A stretch of 64,000 nt of DNA from Siphonodentalium dalli (lineage: Eukaryota; Mollusca; Scaphopoda; Gadilida; Siphonodentaliidae), in contig CP136061.1 in the NCBI GenBank assembly GCA_032622095.1, forward strand, positions 196,462,935 through 196,526,934, read 5' to 3'. The position numbers and the translations under genes are program-made. The notes under the pieces are model-generated. The model was not told the origin of the DNA and searched no databases. It was given only the letters and a program-made list of their open reading frames with translations. Shown here one piece after another: positions 12,401 through 27,400 of the stretch. Position 1 is the stretch's first letter, and every line of letters begins with the position of its first letter.

Positions 12401-15400
12401 ATTTGGTGAGTCCACACAGGGACGCGAACGCCCTGTGTGGCGGGGGGGGGGGGGTCATCGATGGAAAATAGTCCGACTCGCCAATTTGCACACTGTCGTG
12501 TGCATTACGGGTGTCTAAGTAGACAATAAAAAGACCATCATGGCGCAGTAGGAGGTATATGATGGTCCTCCCACTGAGATTAGTGGGGCGTACTTCCTTG
12601 TGACAATGTGGGGGGGGGGGGTGAAATGATGATAAAGAGCGTTCAGGTAGAAGACATTATTGCTTTGATCAGATGTTAGACATTGCGCATTACCTGTATT
12701 TTAGTAGTTTCCATCAATTGGCGTAATTGTAAATTGTTTGGGTATTTATAGTAGTATTTGGGGATTAGTTTAGTACGATTTTCATCGAATTTCTCGCAAA
12801 TCAACATCACATGATACTCGTCACCGATTCCGTTGCTACAAAAGGTGCAGGATTTGTTGTTAGTCAGCTCGTAGTTTCTATGGGTAGGTGATGGTTTTGC
12901 GTTCTGAACTTCATAAGTGTCAGTGCTTCTTTAGTTGATAATATCGATAGGTATTCTTCTGTCAGGAACTCATCTTTAATAGTTTTATAAAAATTATATT
13001 TATCAGATGATTGCAACGAGGACCGCCAATTATGTAAATATTGATCTCGAATTTTAAGTCGTGTTGCATTGTTGAACCATTTCTCGCTAATTGTGTTGTG
13101 GGATAGCCCTACGTCTGACATACCTAGTCCATTTAATAAGTTTCTTACATACCGGATCCAAGTAAAACCTGATTTATGCCTATCGAGCATATTATGAATA
13201 GTAGCATATAGTACATATGATAATTTCGACTTATTGCCATTTATTATTCGTGACCAGTAGTTCAACACTCTGTGTTTTATTTTTTCAGTTATTGGGACGA
13301 CTCAAAATAAGAATTTTAATAGAGTATATTAAACACCTTTCGCACAATGAACGACGACTGATAATTATTGCGAATAAGATACTGCGTCACTAGAATTTAT
13401 TTTCTTTCTATTCGTTGTCGTTTTTCCGTAAACGTTGTTACGATTACGGTTTAGGATTTTCAAATCACAAATACATCATATATATATGCGAAAAGGTTTT
13501 TGGACCATCTAAAAAAATACGACTACAAATAGCTATTCGTAATAAGTATCTGTCGTAGTTCGTTATGCGAAAGGTGTCTATTATCAGGTCATGCACATCC
13601 TGAATTCCAATATTACAGTGATATATGACCATTACCGTTTTATGAGTTTGATAAAAGAGGGATAATCCAAAATCATATTTCACACAAATTACTCAAAATC
13701 AGTGTCGCACTAAATCGGTATCATACATATATTTTGTCCAGGATAATAATCATTAAACACGATAAGCAACTCAAGTAGCATTCAATTAGTTTTAATGTTG
13801 TTATGAAGTAGCGAATGAGTCACCCTGTTATTGTCATTTATTAAGTCAAATATTATTAGTATTATTGAATAACAAAGCTGGCGCAAAAGATTGCACAACG
13901 TATTTTGTCGGAACACTGTTCATTCGCTGCGATATTGTTAAGAGTGAAATTTGGCTGTGCACTGGGTATGCGCGCGCCTTCTTCTATTCCGACGCAAATA
14001 AAAGAAACATGACTATTTTATGGTCATATACCACTACAATACTGGAATACCACTATAATAGTGGCATTCATTATGTGCCTGACCTGATTATGTAAACCAC
14101 CGGAAGCCGTGTAGATATATTTTACCGTTTCCCAGTTCATATACTTCAATAGTTTTCATTTTTGTTATGGTGCATGGTGATTCTTTATTTAGATTTCTAT
14201 CCATGGAGTGCGCGGACAAGGTAATCTAGGGGACATCGCTATTGATGATCTTTCAATATCACCAGACGCTTGTGTTATAGGTACGTGCTAGTTGTGAACT
14301 TGACAATACTTTCCAGATGGTCACATTAATTTACAGTTATATGCACGTGGATACAACGACATACGCGAAGCTCGTGTTTATAGATTACACACACGCTTAT
14401 GAAAATGCATTCAACCCAAAGGCGTTATATTGCTCAACCCATCCCGATGTTCATAGTATACATGCATTGCCTCTATTTTACTCATATATGCCTAGCGTTC
14501 TTTTTAAAGGATACAATGAACCAGTTTTTGTCTCATTTCCCCCACACTATTATATATCTGGATTGCGGTGTCATGCATCAACTTGTCTCACCATGCGATC
14601 ACGGTTATTGAACGAGTCAGTCTAGTCAGAGTCAGTCGTCATTCGAAATAGTCCGGCGAGAAACATTTTGGCACCAAGTTAATGTAGGCAGAATATTAGT
14701 TTATAAGATTGAAAATATTGTGTATTTATAGTCACAACACAAATGAGATTCATGGCCGTGACATGATTGTATTCATGGTTTCGTTATGATCTATACGAGC
14801 AGTGTTAGTGATACTAGTTTTGTGTATGTAAAGATACATGCTTATTCGCTCATAACCTCATTCTAAATATATATTTTCTTTAATTTTGTAACAGACGATA
14901 ATGTCAAAAAGTGTCTGTCGACCGATGAGTTGGTGGCATGCGCAAATGGTCAGGTGCTGCAAGTCAGTAATGTTACCTGCAGAACACCGAGTGACGAGGA
15001 TGGTGTGTGTGGAACGTTTGAAGTTGCAAATAATATTCTAGCTTGCAAGTATGAAATTACATCGACAGTTAAAATAATTTGCGAAGAGAAAACAAAGTGT
15101 ACTGAAGGACAGATGAGTGGACGTCTAAAAAATACAACGCTACAACACTGCGAAGAGTTCTGCATTTCATATAAATGTTCACATCCTCGAGGTACGTATC
15201 GCGATGTGTATCGTTATAGTATGTAACTGTTCGATGTGACGTCGGCATATATATGATCCAATCAAACCATATCTGTTTTAGAAAGGAACGTGTATTATTT
15301 AATACATATTTAATAAAGATGAACCAGTCTTTATAATTTACCAGGGACATAACTTGTATGGGGTGATACTAGTATTAGTACGACGATCGTTTTCATTTTT

Positions 15401-18400
15401 TCATTAGCCCTGTGGATTGATTATGCATGTACATGGAAGTGAGGTATCAACAAGCACCGCCGCCCTGTTCAGGTATTGACAGTTACATGTACGTGATCGT
15501 ATTCGGTGTCATGATTGCCTCTCCTGCATATGTTAATAAGGTCAAATGTGACCCGCCGTTGTCAGCTTCCGACCGATGGCATATGGTGTCTTGTATATAG
15601 TCCACGTCATAACATTACAATAGCCAAAATCACTATGCGCTATTCATACTTATATGCACCGAAGTCATATCACCCATTGGTGACTGGCAGATGAATCGAT
15701 CTGCTATTATACACAATGTACAGTACACACACACACAGACGACGGTTTTTTATATATATAGATTAGTTGAACAATGAATACTGTTAAATTAACATAGAAC
15801 ATTAATTTTGCATCGGTCAACATTGATTATGAATCTATATCTATTAAAACGGAACTGTCTCTTATTGAAAACAAGAACGACAATTGGTTTGAAAATAAGA
15901 GAATATTGGTTTGAAAATAGAGACTATTGTTTTCACAAACCACCATTCACTTTTATTTCATGTAATTTCCGACCGAATGGCCGCCCATGGTTTATCACCA
16001 TTTATGGAGCAACGGTATACTTTCTGTCAAGCCAAAAACTTCTGGGGAAATATCGTCTGGTACTTGATATATGCCCGGGAACACACCGTCGGTGTTATGT
16101 TATATCTACAGGGAGATGATGGGGTGGCTTATACAGCTAGCGTGGGAACTAAAGAGTTAATGCATTTTATTTATCGAACACTGACATTACTAAACTATCG
16201 TGTCAGTGCACTGGCCAAAGTTAAGTTGTGTGTCACCTCGAATTTTCGGCTAGAGTGCGCTATGACGATAATTTTGGTTCAGGGACCTTGTTTAGCCCCC
16301 AAACTACATGTTATCATATAATATAATAATGTGTATAATTATCTTGAAGGGTGAATTTAAAACTGACATTAGTGAACATTAGTGAACTGAACTGAACATT
16401 ATATATTTTCCGATGAACATGCATATAACTACATTTTCGATTTATTTCCAATAGAAACAGTGACACTACATCAGTGATTTGTATTCTCAATGACATGTTA
16501 AACAATTCATCAAGGTTATTTTTTTAAACATTTCGCAAATGCTACAATGTTATAACTCAGCGTTCTGGCTAAATTGCAAATGGATGTGGACCACATAACG
16601 TTCATTATTAGTCTACGTATCCGAGCTATAATGTTACATATCCGTACATGGAACAACATGTCATTCGTGGCGGAATAAATTTAATGCTATATTGTTAGCT
16701 CCAAATGGTCCATGAATACATACGTAAACACACACACATGGGAATTATTTGGCGCATGCAATATTATATAAACTCAATTTTACAGCAATAAAGTTCATCT
16801 AGTTATACTTCCATGGTGTAACCAAGGAAGTATATTGTTTTTCTACTGAGGTCGTTTTCCGTTTATTTTGAAATACTCAGAAACTAATTGCAGTAGGAAC
16901 GCGAAATCTCTAGCGAATGTATGCATCTAAGGTCTACTAAAAGTAAAGGTATCCGCATATCGGTCAAAGGTTTCTAAACGGAGTTATGGCCATTTTACGA
17001 TTATTTTTCATTATTATACTTCCATGGTGTAACCAAGGAAGTATATTATTATTTAGAAATGTCAATGCAAGTCCACCATCGGATCATTAAGCACCAATAT
17101 GCATTCGCATGAAGAGGAAAGGAACACACATATACGCATAACAGTCACATGGGATGGGATGGGATACCATGGAAGTATATCTCATTCCATGGAATCTGAC
17201 CTCTAGTTGTTATTATTATTATACTTGACACTTTTGTAATGAATATTACTCAAAACGTACAAGGAGTAGCACACTAAAGCTTGGTACGTATATTGGGGCC
17301 AAAGAGTTGTAAGCCTTAGTCGCATACAGAATATTGTCAGCGTTTTCCCCGCGGAGTTATCTCCTTTTATATGAAAAAATGTCATTTTATTATCTCGTAT
17401 ATTATAAGGAGCAGAGCATCGAAAATTGAACCGTATGCAGACCTCGATATGGCATACTGCCCACGGACATCAAAACTTGTGTCCGCGCTTTCCCTGAGGA
17501 GTTACCACCCATAAATAGGCAAAGCTCGATTTCATTGTACTCAGTTGTCCTCTCGTATCATTCCAGATAACTTAATTTGGTTTCATAGTCTGTCTTGATC
17601 AGTGCCAAAACGAAAACTGGACAGGGTCGATCTCACATTTTTACAATGGGCTGGGGGTGCCAAATATTAAAAAAAAAAATCGTTACGAAACTCGTCTATT
17701 TATGTGCATGGCTTCACTGCGTAAAGCTGATCAACTACTGCGAAAGATTTTTGAAATCTGAGTATAAATACCAGAGTTGTGGGCCCTCAAAAATTGTATT
17801 TTGAGGCCAATCGGCTTATCGCCGGAGCTTCTTTAAAAATGACAAACATTGGAGATAGTGACGCACTTCGAAGTATCCAGAATAGCTATAGTGCTCGGTG
17901 TGTGACAAATTTTGCCAGTGTCCGTTCAGTATTGTGGTTCTGGGGAGGGGTGGTTTATGGTGCCAAAATATTATTTGTTTCCGAATCAGATGAAACTTGG
18001 AATATAACATCTACCATACAAACGTATCACGAAACTGAAAACAGATCGTAAATCCGTTAGGAAATGACGGAGATTTGGGCCTTCAATGTTTGAATTTGGC
18101 CCCAAATGTTTTCTAAGAACCAGAATGATATTCGTCTCCGAATCAGATCAAAGTTATAACATATAATCACGGTGAGTAGTCGATCACAAAACTGAAAACA
18201 GTTTAAAATCCATTGGAAAATAACGGAGTTACGTGCCCTCAAAATTCGCATTTTGGGCCAGGGTTGACAATTTCACAATCCCGTCACCCAATTTCGAGGC
18301 AGGAGTGGGGTTACCTCCAAACATTTGAGATCAATCTACACATGTTAGGACAACATATAATAACCCTACTTTATATTTTCCGCTCCTAAACTGCGATTCT

Positions 18401-21400
18401 TTCAGCTCGTGATTTTCCCTATTATTATACTTCCATGGTGTAACCAAGGAGGTATATTGTTTTTCTACTGAGGTCGTTTTCCGTTTAATTTGAAATACTC
18501 AGAAACAAATTGCAGTAGGAACACGAAATCTCTAGCGAATGTATGCATCTAAGGTCTACTAAAAGTAAAGGTATCCGCATATCGGTCAAAGGTTTCTAAA
18601 CGGAGTTATGGCCCTTTTACGTTTATTTTTCATTATTATACTTCCATGGTGTAACCAAGGAAGTATATTGTTTTTCTATTGAGGCAGTTTTCCGTTTAAT
18701 TGGAAATACTCAGAAACTAATTGCAGTAGGAACGCGAAATCTCTAGCGAATGTAGGCAGCTAAGGGCTACTAAAAGTAAAGGTATCCGCATATCGGTCAA
18801 AGGTTTCTAAACGGAGTTATGGCCCTTTTACGATTATTTTTCATTATTATACTTCCATGGTGTAACCAAGGAAGTATATTGTTTTTCTATTGAGGCAGTT
18901 TTCCGTTTAATTGGAAATACCCAGAAACTAATTGCAGTAGGAACGCGAAATCTCTAGCGAATGTAGGCAGCTAAGGGCTACTGAAAATGAAGGTGTCCCG
19001 ATTTCGACCCAGTTTATTCACGGAGTTATCTCCCTTTTACGATTATTTTTGTTATTATTATACTTAACCATTTTTCAACTCCGTAATCTCTGAAAGTATG
19101 AAGAGTAGCAAACTAACAGTCCCAGCCCCAGTATGTTGGGGCAAATGGGTTGTATGCCTTAGATGTATAGCGGATATTGTCCGCGCTTTCTTCGCATAGT
19201 TATATCCCTTTATATGGAAAAATGTCATTTTATTATCTCTGACATTATAAGTAGCAGAGCATCGAAAATTGGACCGTATGCATACCACGATATGCCCTAC
19301 TGACCACGGGCATCAAATCTTGTGTCCGCGCTTTTCCTGCAGAGTTACTGCCCACAGATTGGCAAACCTCAAATTGATTGTACTCGGCTGTTCTTTCGTA
19401 TCATTATAGATAACTGAATTTGGTTTTCGCAGTCCTCTTGGTCGTTGTCAGTTCAGTGCGAAAACTAAAACTGGACAGGGTCGGTCTTATATTTTTACAT
19501 TGGGGTGGGGGCAAAATTTTCGAGGAAAAAAAATCCTTAACGAAAATAGTCTATTAAGGTATATGCATTCCATGAGTGAAGTTGATCATACAGAAAAACG
19601 AAATTTTTAAATCCGATCAAAAACACCAGAGTTGTTGGTGCTGGAAATTCGCGTTTTTGGGCTGATCTGCTTGCGACCACCACTCCTCTGAAAGTTTTAG
19701 ACATTGAAAGCCGTATCACACGCTGGTGTGACCGGAATAAAGAGCGCAAGTGGTGCGCCAAAATCTGCCAGGTTCGATTCAGTATTGTGGGTATGGAGAG
19801 GGGTGGGGAATGCCCCCCAAATTTGTTTAGTCTGCGAATCAGATGAAACTTGGAATATAATATCTCCTGCATCAGTCAATCAAGAAACTGAAAGAATTGA
19901 TAAAATCCGTTAGAAAATGCCAGAGTTACGTGCCTTCAAAGTTACTATTATGGACCATACTGCTAGCGACCACAACTCCTCTTAAACCATCAGACATTAG
20001 ATCTCGTGTCATACGTCGATGTCACCGGAGTAATGAGCGCAAGTAGTGCCCCAAAATTTGGCAGGTTCGGTTCAGTATTGTGGGTCTGGGGAGGGGTGGT
20101 CCCAGGTCCCAAATTGTTTTTGGTCTCAAAATCAGACGAAACTTGGAAAATAACATCTACCACACAAGCTGATTACGAAACTGAAAACAGATCGTTAATC
20201 CGTTGAAAAATGTCGGAGATTTGACCCCTCAAAGTTTAAAATTGGGCACATATGCTTGTCAATTTCAAAATTATTATTCGTACCTGAATCAGATGAAATC
20301 TATAACATACCATCTCTGAGAGCAGCAGATCACAAAACCGATTTTTTTTTTTAAATCCATTGGAAAATAACGAGGTTGACAATTTGCTAATCCCGTCACC
20401 CAGATTCGAGGCAGGGGTGGGGTCACTCCCATACACTTCAGATGAAAATACACAAGCCAGGATAACATATAGTCACACAACTTAACATTTTATGTTCATA
20501 AACTGCGATTCTTTCATCTCAAGATTTTTTCTATTATTATACTTACATGGTGTAACCAAGGAAGTATATTGTTTTTCTATTGAGGCAGTTTTCCGTTTAA
20601 TTGGAAATACTCAAAAACTAATTGCAGTAGGAACGCGAAATCTCTAGCGAATGTAGGCATCTAAGGGCTACTGAAAATGAAGGTGTCCCGATTTCGACCC
20701 AAGGTTTATTCACGGAGTTATCTCCCTTTTACGATTATTTTTGTTATTATTATACTTAACCATTTTTCAACTCCGTAATCTCTGAAAGTATGAAGAGTAG
20801 CAAACTAACAGTCGGTACGTATGTTGGGGCAAATGGGTTGTATGCCTTAGATGTATAGCGGATATTGTCCGCGCTTTCTTCCCATAGTTATCTCCCTTTA
20901 TATGGAAAAATGTCATTTTATTATCTAAGAAATTATAAGGAGCTGAGCATCGAAAATTGGACCGTATGCATACCTCGATATGCCCTACTGACCACGGGCA
21001 TCAAATCTTGTGTCCGCGCTTTTCTTGTGGAGTTACTGCCCATAGATTGGTAAACCTCAAATTGATTGTACTCGGCTGTTCTTTCGTATCATTATAGATA
21101 ACTGAATTTGGTTTTCGCAGTCCTCTTGGTCGTTGTCAGTTCAGTGCGAAAACGAAAAATGAAAATATTTCATTTTATTATCTCGGAAATTATAAGGAGC
21201 AGAGAATTGGACCATATGCACACCTCGATATACCCTACTGCCCACGGGCATCACAACTTGTGTCAGCGCTTTCCCCGAAGAGTTACCGCCCATAAATAGG
21301 GACACACTATACACCAGGATGAATAAACCGAGTATAGAGCTCTAAATTTTGTATTGCATATTCCGTATTGGACGAGTGATTCGGACTCGAATATACTGCT

Positions 21401-24400
21401 TAAAAATGTTTTTTCCCCGAACTTTCCGCTTTACGGGGTTCGGAAATATTGCAACTATTTTTCCCGCCGAATCCAAACCGGCTTATTAAAGAGCAAGATA
21501 ATGTCGTAGCAGGTACGTTGAAAATTCAAACATCGAGATAATTTGTTTTAGACGGGTACATCTGATGGGTATTGTTCAGGCGCATCTACAGTGCGATTTT
21601 CTAATTTTCAGATGCAACGGTTTACTTGTGACAACGCTATATAACATAAATATGTACACTTATGTAGTCTATCACTATCCTATTTTTAGTCCCAAATCCA
21701 AACGGGCTAATGCAGGAGCGAGTTTAATGCAGGAGCATGTAAGCCGGTATACTGTAGGTACGCCTACAAAATTTGACCGCTCTAGTATAAAAGCAACATG
21801 CTCAACGGGGAGTTTGTGTCGGGTGGGTTCAGATTTGGCAAATTCCACCGAAAATCAAATGGGGAAAATTACTCCGAAAATCAGAAATTGAGATAAAAAC
21901 TTTTCAACGAGTGGATGTGATTAGTAGTATCTAAACGCAAGATTAGTACGCTTTTTAAAGATTTAGACTGGACGGTTTAACCCTGGTAGCGTGTAACGTT
22001 GTTAACGGGTGATATATATTACTCAAATTCAAACCCTCTCTTTATGACGCAAATTCAAACGGACTTATCAAGGAGCAAGGCAAATGCATGAATATGCTCA
22101 CCGATATACTATATAGGTATGTCCGGTTTACTATAAAAGTAACATATTGTCACGATTTGACCAGTCCAAAACACTCCCCGGACAAAAGTTTGCCTAGGTA
22201 TCAAATTTCGTGGAAATCCGTCTGTTTTACCCGATTTGACCTTGGATTTACCTTTTTGAAGGTCAAGGTCAGGTCGGGGGGTCACGATTTGACCCGTCTA
22301 AAACACTCCCTGGACAAAAGTATCCAAATGTATCAAATTTCGTCAAAATCCGTCCAGCACTTTTCCCGGCCATACCTAACAGACAAACAGACAGAAGTCC
22401 CAAAATATATATTAGACTAGCCGATGAGCCCGACGTTGTCCGGGCTATTCAAAAACCAAATTTCAAGTCGATAGCTCCACCCGTTTCCGAGATCTCGTCT
22501 GCGCATGCGCTGCACGGGCGCCGCACGACAACATCCACCGCCTGGTCAAACTACACACACGTACCAAGTTTCGTCCCGATCGGTCGAGAATCGTAGATTT
22601 GTATAAATGACAAACATACATACAAACATACATACAAACGTACAAACAGAGGTCTTCAAAATATATATGAGATTTAGAAATGTCAATGCAAGTCCACAAT
22701 CAGATACAAAGCACCAATATTTATTCACACGAAGAGGAACACACATATGCGCATGACACACACATGGAATGGGATACCATGGAAGTATATCTGATTCCAT
22801 GGAATCTGACCACTAGTTGTCTTTCCTTTTATCGTGTTTTACAGACCACGCGTTCGTCGATCTTTTGATGAAAACTTCTTCTGAAGCCAGCCAGGTGACG
22901 TGATACCTCGAGGTCATCAATTGGTTCGTGGAGATATGTCATAACACAGGAGTTTTATGATTATGGCGCTAATTTGGATCGTTAATTAGTTCGTTGGGCT
23001 TTATCTAGTTTAACATAGGTGGGGTCATGATGAAATTGCGCCGACAATGTACAAGTAGCCATCGCCCTGCCGAATGCAACGATATCAATAACTAATTTTT
23101 TGTTCAAAAGGTGGGTATAGACCATTGTGATTTTCTGGCGACGCTATGTACACGTACACATTCATTGAATGGTCCTCGATCACTCGACTCATATCAGAAA
23201 ATAAATTCATTCGGCTTGTTTCCCCAGACAAGCAGTCGATGCAGACGACGACTCAAGTGTCAGCATATACTGATTCTACCACAAACGTCGCTACCACAAA
23301 CGAAGTCACAGAAAGCAGTGAAGTCTCTCAATCGATAAACACAGGTAAAGCTGCTTTCACAGACCTGCGACTGACTCATGCGGCCAACGCATGCGGCCAT
23401 GCATGGGGACTATCGGGTCAGACGCAACGTTTCAAACCATACATATATCACTGGGGTTGCGGCCGACGTTTAACTACGTCAGGCCGTCAGCCGCAACCCC
23501 AACCCCAGTGATATATGTATGGTTTGAAACGTTGCGTCTAACCCGATAGACGCATGTATTGGCCGTGTCAGCCACATGTTTGTGAAAGCAGCTTAACACG
23601 ATATCTCACATTCTGTTCATAATGTATGCTATGTTAATTGAGCTTAAAATTTCAGGCACGTATGGCATTTTTTCCCTTTCGATCATTTTTTGTACCCACC
23701 GCCAAATTTGTTTCCGTTTTCGGCAGTTTTTTCCGACATTTTTTGACACCCCCCCCTTTTAACACTAAAACAGAGATTTGCGGGGGGAAATTTACTGTAA
23801 ACAGCTGTATATGAATTTCTGTGCATACTATTTATCATTGATGTTAACATGGACATGTAAATAGGAATGAGTCATTATGAGGTCATTCGGCCAAAAAAAC
23901 ATGGCTGCCAGCGGCCATGTTGGATTTCAAAATTTGCAACAAATTACAACACGATAACTGCCTGCAGTCAGTTTACCAGTTAGAATTACATTATTTCTCT
24001 CATTCAAAGTGATTTTGAAGCCCAACTCATTGCCAAAACACTAAAAAAACAAGCAGGAAATGTTTTTTTTAGTTGCGGAAAAAATTGCTTGTTGGTGGCT
24101 TTGACCACCATGCCGGGCCGGAATTTTTTGTTCACCCCCCCCCCCCTGTTTTGTCGAGCCTTTGGGGAGAAAATAAAACGGAAAATTCGAGACGAGTTTC
24201 ATCAATTTCACATGAAATGGATACGAATTAAATTTCATATTAATCATGTGACTCCATTTTAGTTTATTTTCGTGCGAAATACTACGTTGACATGGTATAA
24301 AGTGGTTAAACGAAAATAAGTGCCTCAGCCGCTGCACGACGCCACGAAGCGAATGCATCTACACATTTTTGTGGTTCGAGGATATAGTGACTGTTCACAT

Positions 24401-27400
24401 AACATAATATTTATAATTGTTTAGATGAACTTTTGTGAGAGATAAATATTTGCTTTGAAAATATGAGACATAGGACACAATTAACCCATAGCCACGGCAA
24501 CTGTCGTTAAACTATCTCAAACTTCAAGTTAATTGACTTCCAAGTACAATCCCCGGACATTTTCAACATCGAGGATCGATGTTGAAACAAAACAAAGACG
24601 TGTTAATTTGATACTACATGTGGTACACAACATTGGTTTATATTTCACTCAAATCAGATTCAAATGTAATATTCGGCGTTTGAACTTATATGTTAGTAGG
24701 CGTTTGGTGTCTGATTCTTTGCCAGTGTCATTCGTGTGAACATCGAATGTTCCGCCTTGTTCGACTGTTTTCATTGAACAAAATACAAAATATGGAAATT
24801 AAGCCAAGTCACTACAGTATTCTTATTGTTTCTCACATAGTGTTAATGTTATTTAGGTTGTCCCATTGTGGATATACATGATTGATTGTATATGAACAGT
24901 GTAAACGTGGTCAGAGAAGATATTGTTTCGTGGTCGCTTCTGTGTCAACAACATTTTTGCAGGCGTATTTTAAAATAATTATATTTAAACACGCATGAAT
25001 TCGACCTAGAAGCGATTAGATACTGGAGCTCAGCGCTATATTAGCACCGTTATTATTGTTATTATTAGAACTTTCACGTAACAGTCGCCTTTGACGTAAG
25101 ACGTTTTAAGAAGATGTTATTAGTTACTGACAAATAAAACCTGGAATTATGAAATACCTGAATCACAATAATAGGCGCAAGTGATAAAAAGAATTACCTT
25201 CCAGAAGAAATTCCGTTAAACGCTTGTTCTAGATAGTGGTATCCGACCACTTTTGGCATTTGGTCGCTCCACTGTATATATCAGTCAGGTACCCACGTAA
25301 TTCGTAGTGCATAGCCATGCACTGAACGGAACAAAACTTCAGTTTTCAAAACATGTATCAATATTTTGTTTCCTACAGGTGCAATCGTGGGCTGTGTTGT
25401 CGCAGCGTTTGTGATTGTTTGCATCACTGTGCTTGTTGTATTTCGTCGAAGGTTAGTGGTGATGTTTAGATTGGTAACGTCAGCTTCAAGAATATATATC
25501 TGTATTTGTGAATGTCTGTGTTATATATATAGTAAGGGGTACCATCCAGATGGCTCAATATGGGTTCTAATAGGGTGATTTTTACGAGGAAGATTATGGT
25601 GTAGGTTACAATTTTTCCAAAAACGACGTTGTTCGTGTCAGAGCCAGAAAAAGGGGAGGGGAAACAAAATGGATGACATTATTTTGTTGCCGATTTCCAC
25701 CAAATTTAAAAATAATCATCTCCATGGTATGAGTAGTCTAATTGGTGTGGTTTGAAGTTGGCAGAAGTGGCGACGTTCGAGTCAGGGTTTGGGAAGGGGA
25801 GGGGCACCAACATTGAAAACAAATACAATAGCGCCGATTTCCAACAATTTGATACATGACCTTTCTTCTCCATGATACAAGGATTCTAATCATGTGGTTT
25901 AAAGACACCAAATTGGTACCGTTTAGGTCATTTAGGTCAGAGATGAAGGGTCACTAAATTTTATAAAATGTGTTAGTCGCCGATATCCACCAGATTTATA
26001 TATTGCCATTGCCATGGTATGAGGAGTCTATTTATCTGGTTTAAATATGTCAAAATTGGTCACGTTCTAGTCAGGGTTGGGGGAATGGGGTACCATTTGA
26101 TAAAACAATATTTTAGCGACCAAATTGATACAAATTCTTATCTATGATACGCGGAAAATAACCGCGTGGTTTAAATACGCCAAATTGGTGCCGTTTGGGT
26201 TAGAGGGGGATGGGGGCACTAAATTTGATAAAAATGTGTTTAGCGCCGATGTTACTAAACTTATATGTATTCATCTACATGACATGAGCGGTCTAATTAT
26301 GTGGTTTGACGATGTAAAAATGGCGCCGATCGAGTCAGATTGATACATATTCTTCCTCATGATACGCGGAAAACGTGTGGTTTACAGACGGAATATAATT
26401 GTATTGTTTAAAGATGCCAAATTGGTGCTGTTTGGGACAGGGATTAGGCGGAGAGGGGCACGGACATTGATAAGATTTCCACATATTTATATATAGTCAT
26501 GCATCTCCATCACACAGTGTACGAGAAATATAATGATGTGGTGTAGAGAAACATAATTCGGCCTATTCGAGTCAGTGATGGGGAGGGGCACTAAAAGTAC
26601 ATGGAAAATATGTGGCGCCGAATATCGTACACTTAAGTATAACCGATTGATTCTAATGGTATGGGCATACATTTGGCATCATAGGGGCAGGGAATGGGGA
26701 CAGGAGGGCACCAGCATATCTGGATGAAACATTTTATCGTCAATTACTACCAACAGTAGATATACATGTAGGCATCCCCATAAGTCTAATGGTGTGGTTC
26801 CAAGTTGGCAGAGAAATGACAGGGTCAGGCCGTAATTTGCTCTAAATTTCAACATTCGTGTTTGCTATATTTTCCAAATATATCAGCAGCCTATATATTG
26901 GACAAACGAGCACAATATTCTATTAACTCATCGCGGATACAGTTTTAAAGAGATTTTGGAGTTCAAAATTCACAACCTCTAAAATTCTGACCGACCGAAT
27001 TAAGTCGTATGAACACTTATATCTTCTCACATGTCATATCTCTATATGTGAACGGAACCACGGCATTTATAGTGAGCTAGCAAAACATGGTACATGACTC
27101 ATATATGCTATCGTTTTTGTTTTATTTATTTATATATATGTAAATTAATAAAACAGTAAGTTATCACTTTGATTTGAGTATCTGGCTGCCATTTTAGAGA
27201 AATTTATGATGCATGACTGACACTGAGTGACGTTGGGTGGGGTGCTATGAACACCAGCATGGCCAAAAACCGTATTGGTTACGAAATTTCCGCTAAATTG
27301 GTATTAGTTATTTGCATTATGCGAGGAATCTATTTACATGTGTGGTTTGAAGATGCCAAAATAGCACATTCTGAGTTAGGAGGGGTCGCGGTACAATTGA

